This document shows positions 54,521 to 62,149 of a DNA stretch of 64,000 bases, piece by piece. A program made the translations under genes and the position numbers. This stretch comes from Oceaniferula marina (GTDB lineage Bacteria; Verrucomicrobiota; Verrucomicrobiia; Verrucomicrobiales; Akkermansiaceae): the NCBI RefSeq assembly GCF_013391475.1, contig NZ_JACBAZ010000004.1, forward strand, positions 248,001-312,000. Reading direction: 5' to 3'. Numbering within the stretch: position 1 is the first letter of the stretch; each line of letters opens with the position of its first letter. The notes under the pieces are model-generated. The model was not told the origin of the DNA, ran no database searches, and saw only the letters and a program-made list of their open reading frames with translations.

Positions 54521-55969
54521 ATGACGATGGATCGAAAAAAACACACTAGGCGTTCTAATCACACACTCCCTTCAAGAAGGGATTTCCTTAAAAAAACCGG
54601 AGCGGCCACATTCGGATTTTCCGTTATGCCCTCTTACCTTGCCTTGGGCCGAACCGATGCCGAAGGCAATGTCCCACCCAGCCAAAGAGTCAACCTCGGA
54701 TGCGTCGGTGTCGGAGGCAGAGCCGGAGCGGTCATTCCAGCACTCACATCAAACGGCCACGCCCAGGTCACCGCTTTCTGCGACGTCGATTTCAAAGCCG
54801 GAGCCGAACGCAACCTTAAGCGCTTCCCCAAAGCCAAAAAATTCGCCGACTTCCGCACGATGTTGGATGAAATGGGCGATGACATCGACGCCGTAAGTGT
54901 CGTTACTCCCGACCACACCCACTTTACCGCCGCCATGGACGCCATGTGCCGCGGCAAACACGTCTATGTCGAAAAACCCCTCACCCATAGCTTCCGCGAG
55001 TCCGATCTGCTCATGCAGGCCGAAAAAAAATTCAAGGTCATCACCCAGATGGGCAACCAGGGGCACACCTCCGCCGGGGCCTTGCAATTCCAACATCTCG
55101 TCAGTAAAGGCATCATCCACGACATCGTAAAAATCGATGCCTGGAAATCCCCCAGCCTCTGGTTCATGGATGCAAAAAAACGCATCAACCAGTATCCTGG
55201 CGAAATGAAAGCCCCGGACTCCCTCAACTGGGACCTATGGTGCGGCCCGGCAAAAATGATGCCCTACAACCGGAAATACCATCCATTCGATTGGCGCGCC
55301 TTCTACCTCTACGGCAACGGGATGCTCGGCGACTGGGGTGCCCATATCATCGATTTCGCCCACCACTGGCTCAAACTCGGGCTGCCGACCCACATCAAGT
55401 GCCATCAAATGCAGGATCACAACAAAGTGATCTTCCCTCTGGCCAGCAAGCTTTCCATGCACTTCCCGAAACGGGGAGACAAGCTTCCGGCCTGCGACCT
55501 CAACTGGCACGATGGCATCGGCTGGGAGCCGGAAATTGATGAAAAATACTGGGACGTCAACAAAGATGGCAGCAAAAAGAAACCTAACCCGGGAGGTGCC
55601 GGAAGTCTGCTCCATAACAAAGACGGCGACTACCTCGTTAAACGTGGCTCCCACGGCAGTCCTTCACAGCTCTACCCGCGGATCAAGATGCGAGATTTCG
55701 GTGAAGAGATGAAAGCTAAAGGTCCAAAACTCGGGCATGAGCAAAGTTTCATCCAAGCCTGCATGGGCAAAGGGGAAACAAGCTCACCCTTCAGCGTTGG
55801 CGGAGAACTCACCCAGGTGCTCCTGCTCGGAGTCATCTGCCAATTTCTCAACGAAGACCTTGAGTTTGACCCAAAAACCAAGCAATTCAAAGGCAACGAC
55901 AAAGCCAACAAGATCCTCGCGGGGCCCGCTCCGAGAAAGGGATGGGAAACCTTCTACAAGCCCGTCTAG
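54521..55969 (+). CDS. Gfo/Idh/MocA family oxidoreductase with Tat signal
   Basis: The 482-residue protein starts with a twin-arginine signal (SRRDFLKKTGAATFGFSV). The NAD(P)-binding Rossmann domain follows (LGCVGVGGRAGAV, about 50-62) with the family EKP motif (YVEKPLTHSFRESDLLMQAE, about 147). A long C-terminal domain holds WDLWCGPA, DWGAHIIDFAHHW and a repeated Lys/Gly-rich loop. Exported members of this family are abundant in Verrucomicrobia and Planctomycetes and act on sugars or sugar acids, sometimes cleaving glycosides by oxidation; the precise substrate is unknown. ATG 54521 fits the -10 position; 54500 and 54527 are alternatives. Probable target of the upstream GntR regulator. Confidence 0.88.
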   Translation: MTMDRKKHTRRSNHTLPSRRDFLKKTGAATFGFSVMPSYLALGRTDAEGNVPPSQRVNLGCVGVGGRAGAVIPALTSNGHAQVTAFCDVDFKAGAERNLKRFPKAKKFADFRTMLDEMGDDIDAVSVVTPDHTHFTAAMDAMCRGKHVYVEKPLTHSFRESDLLMQAEKKFKVITQMGNQGHTSAGALQFQHLVSKGIIHDIVKIDAWKSPSLWFMDAKKRINQYPGEMKAPDSLNWDLWCGPAKMMPYNRKYHPFDWRAFYLYGNGMLGDWGAHIIDFAHHWLKLGLPTHIKCHQMQDHNKVIFPLASKLSMHFPKRGDKLPACDLNWHDGIGWEPEIDEKYWDVNKDGSKKKPNPGGAGSLLHNKDGDYLVKRGSHGSPSQLYPRIKMRDFGEEMKAKGPKLGHEQSFIQACMGKGETSSPFSVGGELTQVLLLGVICQFLNEDLEFDPKTKQFKGNDKANKILAGPAPRKGWETFYKPV

Positions 55970-55998
55970 TCATCGGACGCTCCCTCCTCCGTCCCTAA

Positions 55999-56030
55999 TA
56001 AATGGAGACTTTATCGAAAGTCTCCATTTA
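55999..56030 (+). repeat. Perfect 14-bp stem hairpin
   Basis: TAAATGGAGACTTT and AAAGTCTCCATTTA flank the loop ATCG. It lies between the first oxidoreductase and the DoxX gene, with no T run, so it may act as an mRNA stability or attenuation element rather than a full terminator. Confidence 0.75.
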
Positions 56031-56097
56031 CTGCACACGTATCATAGCTCAAAACAATCCCTACCTTTTACCAACACCCAACTTCAAACCTTAAATC

Positions 56098-56619
56098 ATG
56101 TCTACAGAATCCAACGAATCAAGCAATAAGCTCGGTCTCATCTTCGCATCCGTCCTTCTCCGACTCTGGCTCGGTGTCCGAGCCCTACAAACCGGCATCG
56201 AAAAATTCGCCGGCATCAAAATGAGCGAAGAAGGTGCCAAAATCGATGGCCAGGTCTATGACCCGGACCTCACAGTAGAAGCATCATCCAAAGCTTACTC
56301 GATGGCCAACTACCACGGGGTGCCCGAGGCGCTCAAAGGAAAATTCGAAGCGGAGCCCCTGATGATGGGCTGGGCGCTCAACATCTACGACAAGGTGCTT
56401 GGACCTGCGCTGATTCTTCTCGGTCTGACCATCCTGCTCGGCATCGCCTCGCGCGTCAGTTTGCTCATCCTGGGCCTCGTCTACATCAGCCTGACCTGGG
56501 GACTCATCCTGATCAACCAAGACGGTGGCATCGCCTGGCTCGGAGTGCATATGGCCCTCATCGCCATGGCTCTCAACTGGGCGAATTACAATCCTCTGCG
56601 TATTCTCAAAAAGTGGTAA
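56098..56619 (+). CDS. DoxX-like membrane protein
   Basis: The 173-residue protein has four hydrophobic segments (about 12-32, 97-117, 120-139, 145-163) and the DoxX-like start ASVLLRLWLGVRALQTGIEKFAG. DoxX-type proteins are small inner-membrane proteins, some linked to quinone-dependent oxidation. Between two exported oxidoreductases, a role in passing electrons from them to the respiratory chain is an attractive inference. A hairpin lies 70 bp upstream. Confidence 0.8.
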   Translation: MSTESNESSNKLGLIFASVLLRLWLGVRALQTGIEKFAGIKMSEEGAKIDGQVYDPDLTVEASSKAYSMANYHGVPEALKGKFEAEPLMMGWALNIYDKVLGPALILLGLTILLGIASRVSLLILGLVYISLTWGLILINQDGGIAWLGVHMALIAMALNWANYNPLRILKKW

Positions 56620-56657
56620 TCCGCTAACCGAAGCCAACCACGATCCATTCATTCATT

Positions 56658-57980
56658 ATGAACCGACGCGAATTTTTATCCAAAAGCAGCACCATCGCCG
56701 GAGCCGGCCTCGTGCTCGGAGCTCCGTCTGTCCTTGGGGCCGCCGGCAGCGCCAATGACAAAATCAACGTAGCCTTGATCGGCATGGGCAAACAAGGCCG
56801 GGTCCTGTTTGAAGCCATGTCCAACATCCCTGGCATTCACTTCCAGGCGGTCTGCGACATCTGGGACTACAACCTGAATTCCGGAGCCGGCAAAGTTCGG
56901 GCACTGCAAAAACACATGCCCAACCGCTACACCGATATCGACGAACTCCTGGAAAAAGAAAAGGGACTCGACGTCGCTATCGTCGCCACCCCCGACTTCT
57001 GGCACTCCCCGCATACCGTCAAATGCCTCGATGCAGGCTTGCACGTGTATTGTGAAAAAATGATGTCCAACACCATCGATGGCGCACGCGCCATGGTCCA
57101 TGCCATGGAGCGCAATAAAAAGCTCTGCCAGATTGGACACCAACGCCGTAGCAACCCACGCTACCGCTACACGCTGGATCACCTGATCAACAACAACAAG
57201 ATCTGTGGCACCATCGTCAACATCAACGGCCAATGGAACCGCGCCGTGTCCTCATCCCAAGACATCCAATACAAAAAGAGTCTGGCCATCGATCCAGCCC
57301 GCCTCAAACAATATGGATTCAAGGACATGCACCAGTTTATGAACTGGCGATTCTACCGCGATCTTTCCGGAGGTCCGATTTCCGACCTTGGAGCCCACCA
57401 GATCGACGTCTTCAACTGGTTCCTCGGCTGCCAGCCAAAGTCTGTATTCGCCTCGGGAGGAAACGATTTCTTCAAAACACGCGAGCACTTTGACAATGTC
57501 ATGGCGATCTTTGAATACGATTCCGCCCAGGGACCTGTGCGTGCCTTCTACCAGGTGCTCACCACCACCAGCTCCGGTGGAGGATTCTACGAAAGCTTCA
57601 TGGGCACTGAGGGCACCATCAAAACCTCGGAAATGGCATCCGGCAGCGCTATTTACCGCGAGAGCAGCGCTCCACTGTGGGACGATCTCGTCAAACGTGG
57701 CTACCTCCGGAAAAAAGCGGCTCCCGCGCCAGCCAAAAAATCCGACGGTATCGCCTCCTACGCATCCGCAGCCCCCGAAGAGTTCGCCATTCCCGGCGTG
57801 CTCAACAAACAACCTCACCAAAACCACTTGGAGAATTTCTTTGCAGCGGTCCGTGGCGAGGCTAAACTCAATTGCGACGCCCGACACGCCTTCGAAAGTG
57901 AGGCTCCCATTTTCTGGGTCAATCCGTCGGCCCTCCAGAAAGAACCCATCATCTTCACACCAGAACAACTACAAGTATGA
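56658..57980 (+). CDS. Gfo/Idh/MocA family oxidoreductase with Tat-like signal, second
   Basis: The 440-residue protein has NRREFLSKSSTIAGAGLVLG, a twin-arginine-type signal, then the Rossmann motif VALIGMGKQGRVLF (about 38-51) and a variant of the EKP site, YCEKMMSNTIDGARAMV (about 134), where Pro is replaced by Met. The C-terminal dehydrogenase domain has MNWRFYRDLSGGPISDLGAHQIDVFNW. It differs clearly from the first oxidoreductase, so the two may act in sequence or on different sugars. Its last 4 bases (ATGA) overlap the next gene, indicating translational coupling. Confidence 0.88.
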   Translation: MNRREFLSKSSTIAGAGLVLGAPSVLGAAGSANDKINVALIGMGKQGRVLFEAMSNIPGIHFQAVCDIWDYNLNSGAGKVRALQKHMPNRYTDIDELLEKEKGLDVAIVATPDFWHSPHTVKCLDAGLHVYCEKMMSNTIDGARAMVHAMERNKKLCQIGHQRRSNPRYRYTLDHLINNNKICGTIVNINGQWNRAVSSSQDIQYKKSLAIDPARLKQYGFKDMHQFMNWRFYRDLSGGPISDLGAHQIDVFNWFLGCQPKSVFASGGNDFFKTREHFDNVMAIFEYDSAQGPVRAFYQVLTTTSSGGGFYESFMGTEGTIKTSEMASGSAIYRESSAPLWDDLVKRGYLRKKAAPAPAKKSDGIASYASAAPEEFAIPGVLNKQPHQNHLENFFAAVRGEAKLNCDARHAFESEAPIFWVNPSALQKEPIIFTPEQLQV

Positions 57981-58693
57981 AACCAACCATTCCATTCCTC
58001 GTCCTCGGTGCAGCATCCCTGTTTGCACTGAGCTCCTGCAATAAAGAATCCTCCTCCGAAACCACAACTTCCGGCTCCGGAGGCCCTGGCATCGGAACCC
58101 CTGGCGGAGTTGAGCTCGTCACCGAACTTCCCAAGGAAGTCATCGAAGGCTCACCAGCTCCTAAAAACATCCCGAACCTCGCCCCCAAACCAAAAAAATT
58201 CCCTACCTTCCTCGTCCCGGAAGGCACCGTTTTACTCTCCAAGGGTAAAAAAGTGACCTGCAGTGACGACTACCCGATCATGGGATCACCCGAACTGGTC
58301 ACCGACGGGGAAAAGGAAGCAGGCGAAGGCTACTTTTTTGAAATCCTTGACGGCCTCCAGTGGGTTCAGATCGACCTCGAAAAAAGTCAACCCATCCACG
58401 CCCTTCTCCTCTGGCACTTCCACGGCCAGCCACGCGTGTATCATGACGTGATTGTTCAGGTCTCTGACGACCCTGAGTTCAAAACCGGTGTCACCACCCT
58501 GTTCAACAATGACTACGACAACTCATCCAAGCTCGGCAAGGGAACTGACCGACCATACATTGAGTCGCACTTTGGTCATTTGATCAACGGCAAGGGAACC
58601 AAAGCCCGTTACGTCCGCTGCCACAGCAACGGCAACACTTCCAATGGTGAAAACCATTACATTGAAGTGGAGGTCTATGGCACTCCTGAATAA
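57977..58693 (+). CDS. Lipoprotein with discoidin (F5/8 type C)-like domain
   Basis: The 238-residue protein has a lipoprotein signal peptide (LFALSSC, Cys22), a Gly/Pro-rich linker and a domain (about 85-235) with VPEGTVLLSKGKKVTCSDD, GLQWVQIDLEKSQPIHALLLWHFHG and VRCHSNGNTSNGENHYIEVEV, the pattern of F5/8 C carbohydrate-binding modules. It is coupled to the upstream oxidoreductase by an ATGA overlap and would place a sugar-binding lipoprotein next to it. The operon ends at a strong terminator. Confidence 0.85.
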   Translation: MKPTIPFLVLGAASLFALSSCNKESSSETTTSGSGGPGIGTPGGVELVTELPKEVIEGSPAPKNIPNLAPKPKKFPTFLVPEGTVLLSKGKKVTCSDDYPIMGSPELVTDGEKEAGEGYFFEILDGLQWVQIDLEKSQPIHALLLWHFHGQPRVYHDVIVQVSDDPEFKTGVTTLFNNDYDNSSKLGKGTDRPYIESHFGHLINGKGTKARYVRCHSNGNTSNGENHYIEVEVYGTPE

Positions 58694-58706
58694 AACCATT
58701 CAACAT

Positions 58707-58742
58707 AACGGAGGAGCCTCGTTGAGGTTTCTCCGTTTTTTT
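58707..58742 (+). terminator. Rho-independent terminator of the Gfo/Idh/MocA operon
   Basis: Fourteen-bp stem (AACGGAG outer part, CCTC inner part, two G-T pairs), loop GTT, then a run of seven T. Confidence 0.93.
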
Positions 58743-58782
58743 GTGCCCGGATGCGCCGAGGCCTGAGCGCATTTCGAATACC

Positions 58783-58868
58783 TCATCCGGAACTCTCATG
58801 GATCACGCAGTGCTTTTCCAAATACCTCAACAACGATCAATCGTCTCGTCTGTTTTGCGGAGTGGTAT
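58783..58868 (+). repeat. Dispersed intergenic repeat B, copy 2
   Basis: Same blocks as 47313-47398 at the same spacing (TCATCCGG, CACGCAGT, TTTTCC, then the 18-base TGTTTTGCGGAGTGGTAT). It covers the 3' end of the minus-strand glycosyltransferase gene, supplying its last codons. Confidence 0.7.
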
Positions 58869-59616
58869 GAGCCTGTCTGGAACGAATTCTCCAAAGAGCG
58901 GCCAGCATCCCCCACGCATCCCTCAATGGACGAACCTTCCCCCCGTCTTTTTCAATCCAGGTCACAGGTAATTCTTTCCAATCGCTCCCGCTCCCGGCCA
59001 TGGCCGCTAGCATCTCAGCATCGAAGGCCAAGCCGTCTTCCTCCAAGCGACCGGCAACCGCGCGGTAATCATCCGCCCGAAGCAATTTGGCCCCACACTG
59101 TGGATCCTCGCAGCGCAACCCGACCAGAACCTGAACAGCCAGACGAAACAGGCGATGAGCGACCATACGAGGAAAGCTCAGAGCCACCCGGGTTTCCTCT
59201 GTCCGCTTTCGAATCGCTAAAACCGAACAACCGGATTCCATTCCCGTGTCCAACATCCGAACCAATTCGTCAGGAGACAGACTTCCGTCGGCATCCACAA
59301 AGGCCAACCAGTCCACTTCCGGATACTCAGCCCAAGCCTCACGAACCACCGCTCCTTTCCCTCGATGATCATCGGCAAAATACAAGGACACCTCCGGGAA
59401 TACGGCAAGAAATTCAGCGCGAAGCTGCTTGAGCCTCTGACGCTCTTCATCGCCCGAACCGTCATCCGCAATAACCCAATGAATAGAGTAAGGAACGTTC
59501 ACCAAGGTGGCTGCCAAGCCCCGGCCAAAACCTCTAAGACGCTCGGCATCCTTCCATACCGGAGTAACCAGCACAATACTCTCATTCCTTTGAACTTCCT
59601 TTTGAGGCATTGGCAT
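58837..59616 (-). CDS. Glycosyltransferase family 2 (dolichol-phosphate-mannose-synthase-like)
   Basis: The 259-residue protein has the GT-A features IVLVTPVWKDAERL, VIADDGSGD (about 49-57), FVDADGSLSPDE (about 106-117, the metal-binding DXD-like site) and CGAKLLRADDY near residue 175, as in DPM1-type enzymes that glycosylate a lipid phosphate. No C-terminal membrane helix is present. It is divergent from an Agl23-like membrane gene, 38 bp apart, and the pair may cooperate in making a lipid-linked sugar donor. The C-terminal end lies inside repeat B. Confidence 0.88.
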   Translation of the reverse strand: MPMPQKEVQRNESIVLVTPVWKDAERLRGFGRGLAATLVNVPYSIHWVIADDGSGDEERQRLKQLRAEFLAVFPEVSLYFADDHRGKGAVVREAWAEYPEVDWLAFVDADGSLSPDELVRMLDTGMESGCSVLAIRKRTEETRVALSFPRMVAHRLFRLAVQVLVGLRCEDPQCGAKLLRADDYRAVAGRLEEDGLAFDAEMLAAMAGSGSDWKELPVTWIEKDGGKVRPLRDAWGMLAALWRIRSRQAHTTPQNRRDD

Positions 59617-59654
59617 GTAAACACATCTACACGCTCTGTTCTTTCAATCAATCC

Positions 59655-61214
59655 ATGAAAATTCCAACGCCCATTCAAACCGCTCTGCCCATCCTTTGCT
59701 GGATCGGAGTTCTGGCTTTGGCCGTCGGAATGCGATTCGAGCACTTATCCAAGCGTCCGTTCCACTTCGATGAAGCAACCGGCGCCCGCATCACGGCTCA
59801 GCGTATGGATCCGGCATCCGGATATGAATTCAACCCGGTGCACAACCACGGCCCGCTACTCAGTGCCGTAGCCAGCCCCATCTGCCACCTAAATGGAGAG
59901 TCCACCTGGCCATCCATGACCAAGCTCAGCCTGCGCCTCGTCCCTGCCATCGCCGGCAGTTTACTGGTCCTCGTCCCCCTGATCTGGAGAAAGCGGTTCG
60001 GCCATGTACCGATGCTTGCCGCGGCCGCCTTTCTAGCAAGTTCCCCGCTTCTGGTCTACTACAGCCGGATGTTTATTCATGAGATGATCCTCGCGCTCTG
60101 CGGACTGCTCTGCCTCACACTGATCGGCCGCTATTCCACCTCAACCAGCAACACCTCCCGCAATGTGAGCGCCGCCCTGGCCGGTATCACCTTGGGTTTG
60201 ATGTTCGCTACCAAGGAATCTTTTGCCATCAGTGTCATTGCATGGTCAGGATCCGCCACCCTGGTTTTTTTATCCCAATGGCCGAACAAAAGAACATGTT
60301 CGCCAAGGCTCTACTGGAAACGGCACCAAACACCGATCCTCATCGGTCTGGGATCCGCCGGACTCAGCTCGGCTTGGTTCTATACCAATGGATTCACCAA
60401 CCCCGGAGGAGCATGGGATGCCGTCCGCACCTTTTTTATCTATCAAACCGGAGCAGGCCACGACAAGGCCTTTTCCTACTACTTCGAGATGCTGGCCATC
60501 CCGAAAAAGGCAGCGATTTGGTGGTTCGAAACCCCGGTTCTGATCCTTGCCGCCATCTCCATGATCCGGGCCCACTTACCTGGATCGACCATCCCTCACG
60601 TTCAACTCATTCGCTTTCTCAGCTACGCATCCATTGGCCACCTCCTGATCTATAGCCTCATCGCCTACAAAACCCCCTGGTTGATGTGCCTACCATGGGC
60701 TCATTTCTGCCTGCTGGCAGGTCTTTCCTTCTCGGGTATCCACAAGTGGAGGCTTCCACTGCAAGGAGCAGCCCTGCTCGTACTAATTGCGGTTACAGCC
60801 CAACAATCAAAACTATCCCGCTTTGCCACTGGTCGCTTTGCATCGGACGCCCGCAACCCCTACGCCTACTCTCCGACCAACCGCGACATCGAATCTGTCA
60901 GGGACTGGCTGGCTGAACTATCAAAAGGAACCTCCCCCGGAAGTATGGAGCCTATCGCCGTGGTCGGCAGGGAATACTGGCCCCTGCCATGGTACTTGCG
61001 CGATTTCCAACAGATTGGCTATTGGCCACAGCCTGAGCCGGTAATCAATCAATGTGCCGTGGTTTTTGCCATGCCTGAAGCCGCCGATGCTGTGAGTGAG
61101 CAATTGGAACACTCCCATATGATTCTCCCCAGAACTCTGCGCTCTCAGGTTCCCGTAATGATGTATCTGCGCAAGGACCACTGGCAACGCTGGATGGAGC
61201 CCGAAACTCCATGA
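59655..61214 (+). CDS. Agl23-like integral membrane glycosylation protein (TIGR03663-type)
   Basis: The 519-residue protein has about ten hydrophobic segments and the family N-terminus HLSKRPFHFDEATGARITAQRM (about 32-52) with the Asp-Glu pair typical of GT-C-fold enzymes, then FNPVHNHGPLL. The family is associated with archaeal Agl23 and with dolichyl-phosphate-mannose-protein mannosyltransferase relatives. It would act at the membrane, using a lipid-linked sugar. ATG 59655 is chosen; the frame is open to 59610 but that part lacks protein character and runs into the divergent glycosyltransferase gene. Confidence 0.82.
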   Translation: MKIPTPIQTALPILCWIGVLALAVGMRFEHLSKRPFHFDEATGARITAQRMDPASGYEFNPVHNHGPLLSAVASPICHLNGESTWPSMTKLSLRLVPAIAGSLLVLVPLIWRKRFGHVPMLAAAAFLASSPLLVYYSRMFIHEMILALCGLLCLTLIGRYSTSTSNTSRNVSAALAGITLGLMFATKESFAISVIAWSGSATLVFLSQWPNKRTCSPRLYWKRHQTPILIGLGSAGLSSAWFYTNGFTNPGGAWDAVRTFFIYQTGAGHDKAFSYYFEMLAIPKKAAIWWFETPVLILAAISMIRAHLPGSTIPHVQLIRFLSYASIGHLLIYSLIAYKTPWLMCLPWAHFCLLAGLSFSGIHKWRLPLQGAALLVLIAVTAQQSKLSRFATGRFASDARNPYAYSPTNRDIESVRDWLAELSKGTSPGSMEPIAVVGREYWPLPWYLRDFQQIGYWPQPEPVINQCAVVFAMPEAADAVSEQLEHSHMILPRTLRSQVPVMMYLRKDHWQRWMEPETP

Positions 61215-61234
61215 TCACCAGAGCATCTGGCTCA

Positions 61235-61268
61235 CCGACGGCTGATTGAGGCCAATCAGCCCTACCCC
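61235..61268 (-). repeat. Dispersed hairpin repeat, copy 2 (reverse orientation)
   Basis: GGCTGATTG/CAATCAGCC with loop AGGC (61240-61261). Read on the minus strand it equals the repeat at 24942-24975 apart from a few positions, including a G-C to T-A swap on both sides of the stem, which keeps pairing. Confidence 0.8.
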
Positions 61269-61282
61269 ATCTCTCATCTCTC

Positions 61283-62149
61283 ATGACTCCACCCGAGCAC
61301 AAACTGTTTCACCACGAGGCAATGAAAACCACCTTCTTCTTGCGTCTATGCGGAGAGGACGAAAGCCTCTTGAAGGGTATTGCCAGTGAGGCCTTTCACT
61401 TGATTGGAGAGCTGGAACAAAAACTCAGCCGATATGCCGAAGGTGGCGATATCCACCGAATCAATGCCCTGCAAGCCGGCGAGACACATCACATCAGCGA
61501 AGAAAGCCACGCCTGCCTGCTGACAGCCTTGGAGGCATACATCCATACCGGAGGACTCTTCGACCCCACTCTTGGTTCGTTGATCGACCACCAAAAACAA
61601 CAACAAGCAGGCGAAGTTCCTCGGCCACTTGGTCAACTCATCATCCATCCGGACACACCTGCGGTTACCTGTGTCGAGCCAGGCCGGATCATCGACTTAG
61701 GAGGGATAGGCAAAGGTTTCGCCCTCGACCAACTGGCCCGTTTCATCGACGGATGGGACATCGATGGGGCTCTTTTTTCATCAGGAGCCAGCACCCATCT
61801 GGCCGTCGGTGATGTGAGCTGGCCCATCGAACTCGTCGGAGACCAGTATCAATCCCACACGATGCTGCATCAACAGGCGTTAAGCGCTTCAAGCTTCGAC
61901 ATCCAAGGCTGCCATATTGTACATCCTGGATCAGCAGGTATGGCCATCACCGAGGTCTCGCCTGAAAAAAATCCTCACAAGCGCATCTGGGCATACAGTC
62001 AAGCAGCTGCATTCGCCGACGCATGGTCCACGGCTCTGATGCTCATGCCCACAGCTGAAATCGCGCAGACTCCGACGACAGAAAACCAACTCACCGCCGT
62101 GCACCTCGAACAAGCCGACGGCTTACACCTGATCTCAGCCCAAGCCTAA
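61283..62149 (+). CDS. apbE: FAD:protein FMN transferase
   Basis: The 288-residue protein matches ApbE in motifs: MKTTFFLRLCG, LSRYAEGGDIHRINAL (about 48-63), FDPTLGSLID (about 93-102), DLGGIGKGFALDQ (about 138-150) and the Mg-binding ADAWSTALML near residue 250. It flavinylates Thr residues of partner proteins such as NqrB/NqrC or other redox carriers; no such partner is in the window. There is no obvious signal peptide, so it may act in the cytoplasm or on the membrane surface. Its last 4 bases overlap the convergent flippase-like gene. Confidence 0.9.
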   Translation: MTPPEHKLFHHEAMKTTFFLRLCGEDESLLKGIASEAFHLIGELEQKLSRYAEGGDIHRINALQAGETHHISEESHACLLTALEAYIHTGGLFDPTLGSLIDHQKQQQAGEVPRPLGQLIIHPDTPAVTCVEPGRIIDLGGIGKGFALDQLARFIDGWDIDGALFSSGASTHLAVGDVSWPIELVGDQYQSHTMLHQQALSASSFDIQGCHIVHPGSAGMAITEVSPEKNPHKRIWAYSQAAAFADAWSTALMLMPTAEIAQTPTTENQLTAVHLEQADGLHLISAQA

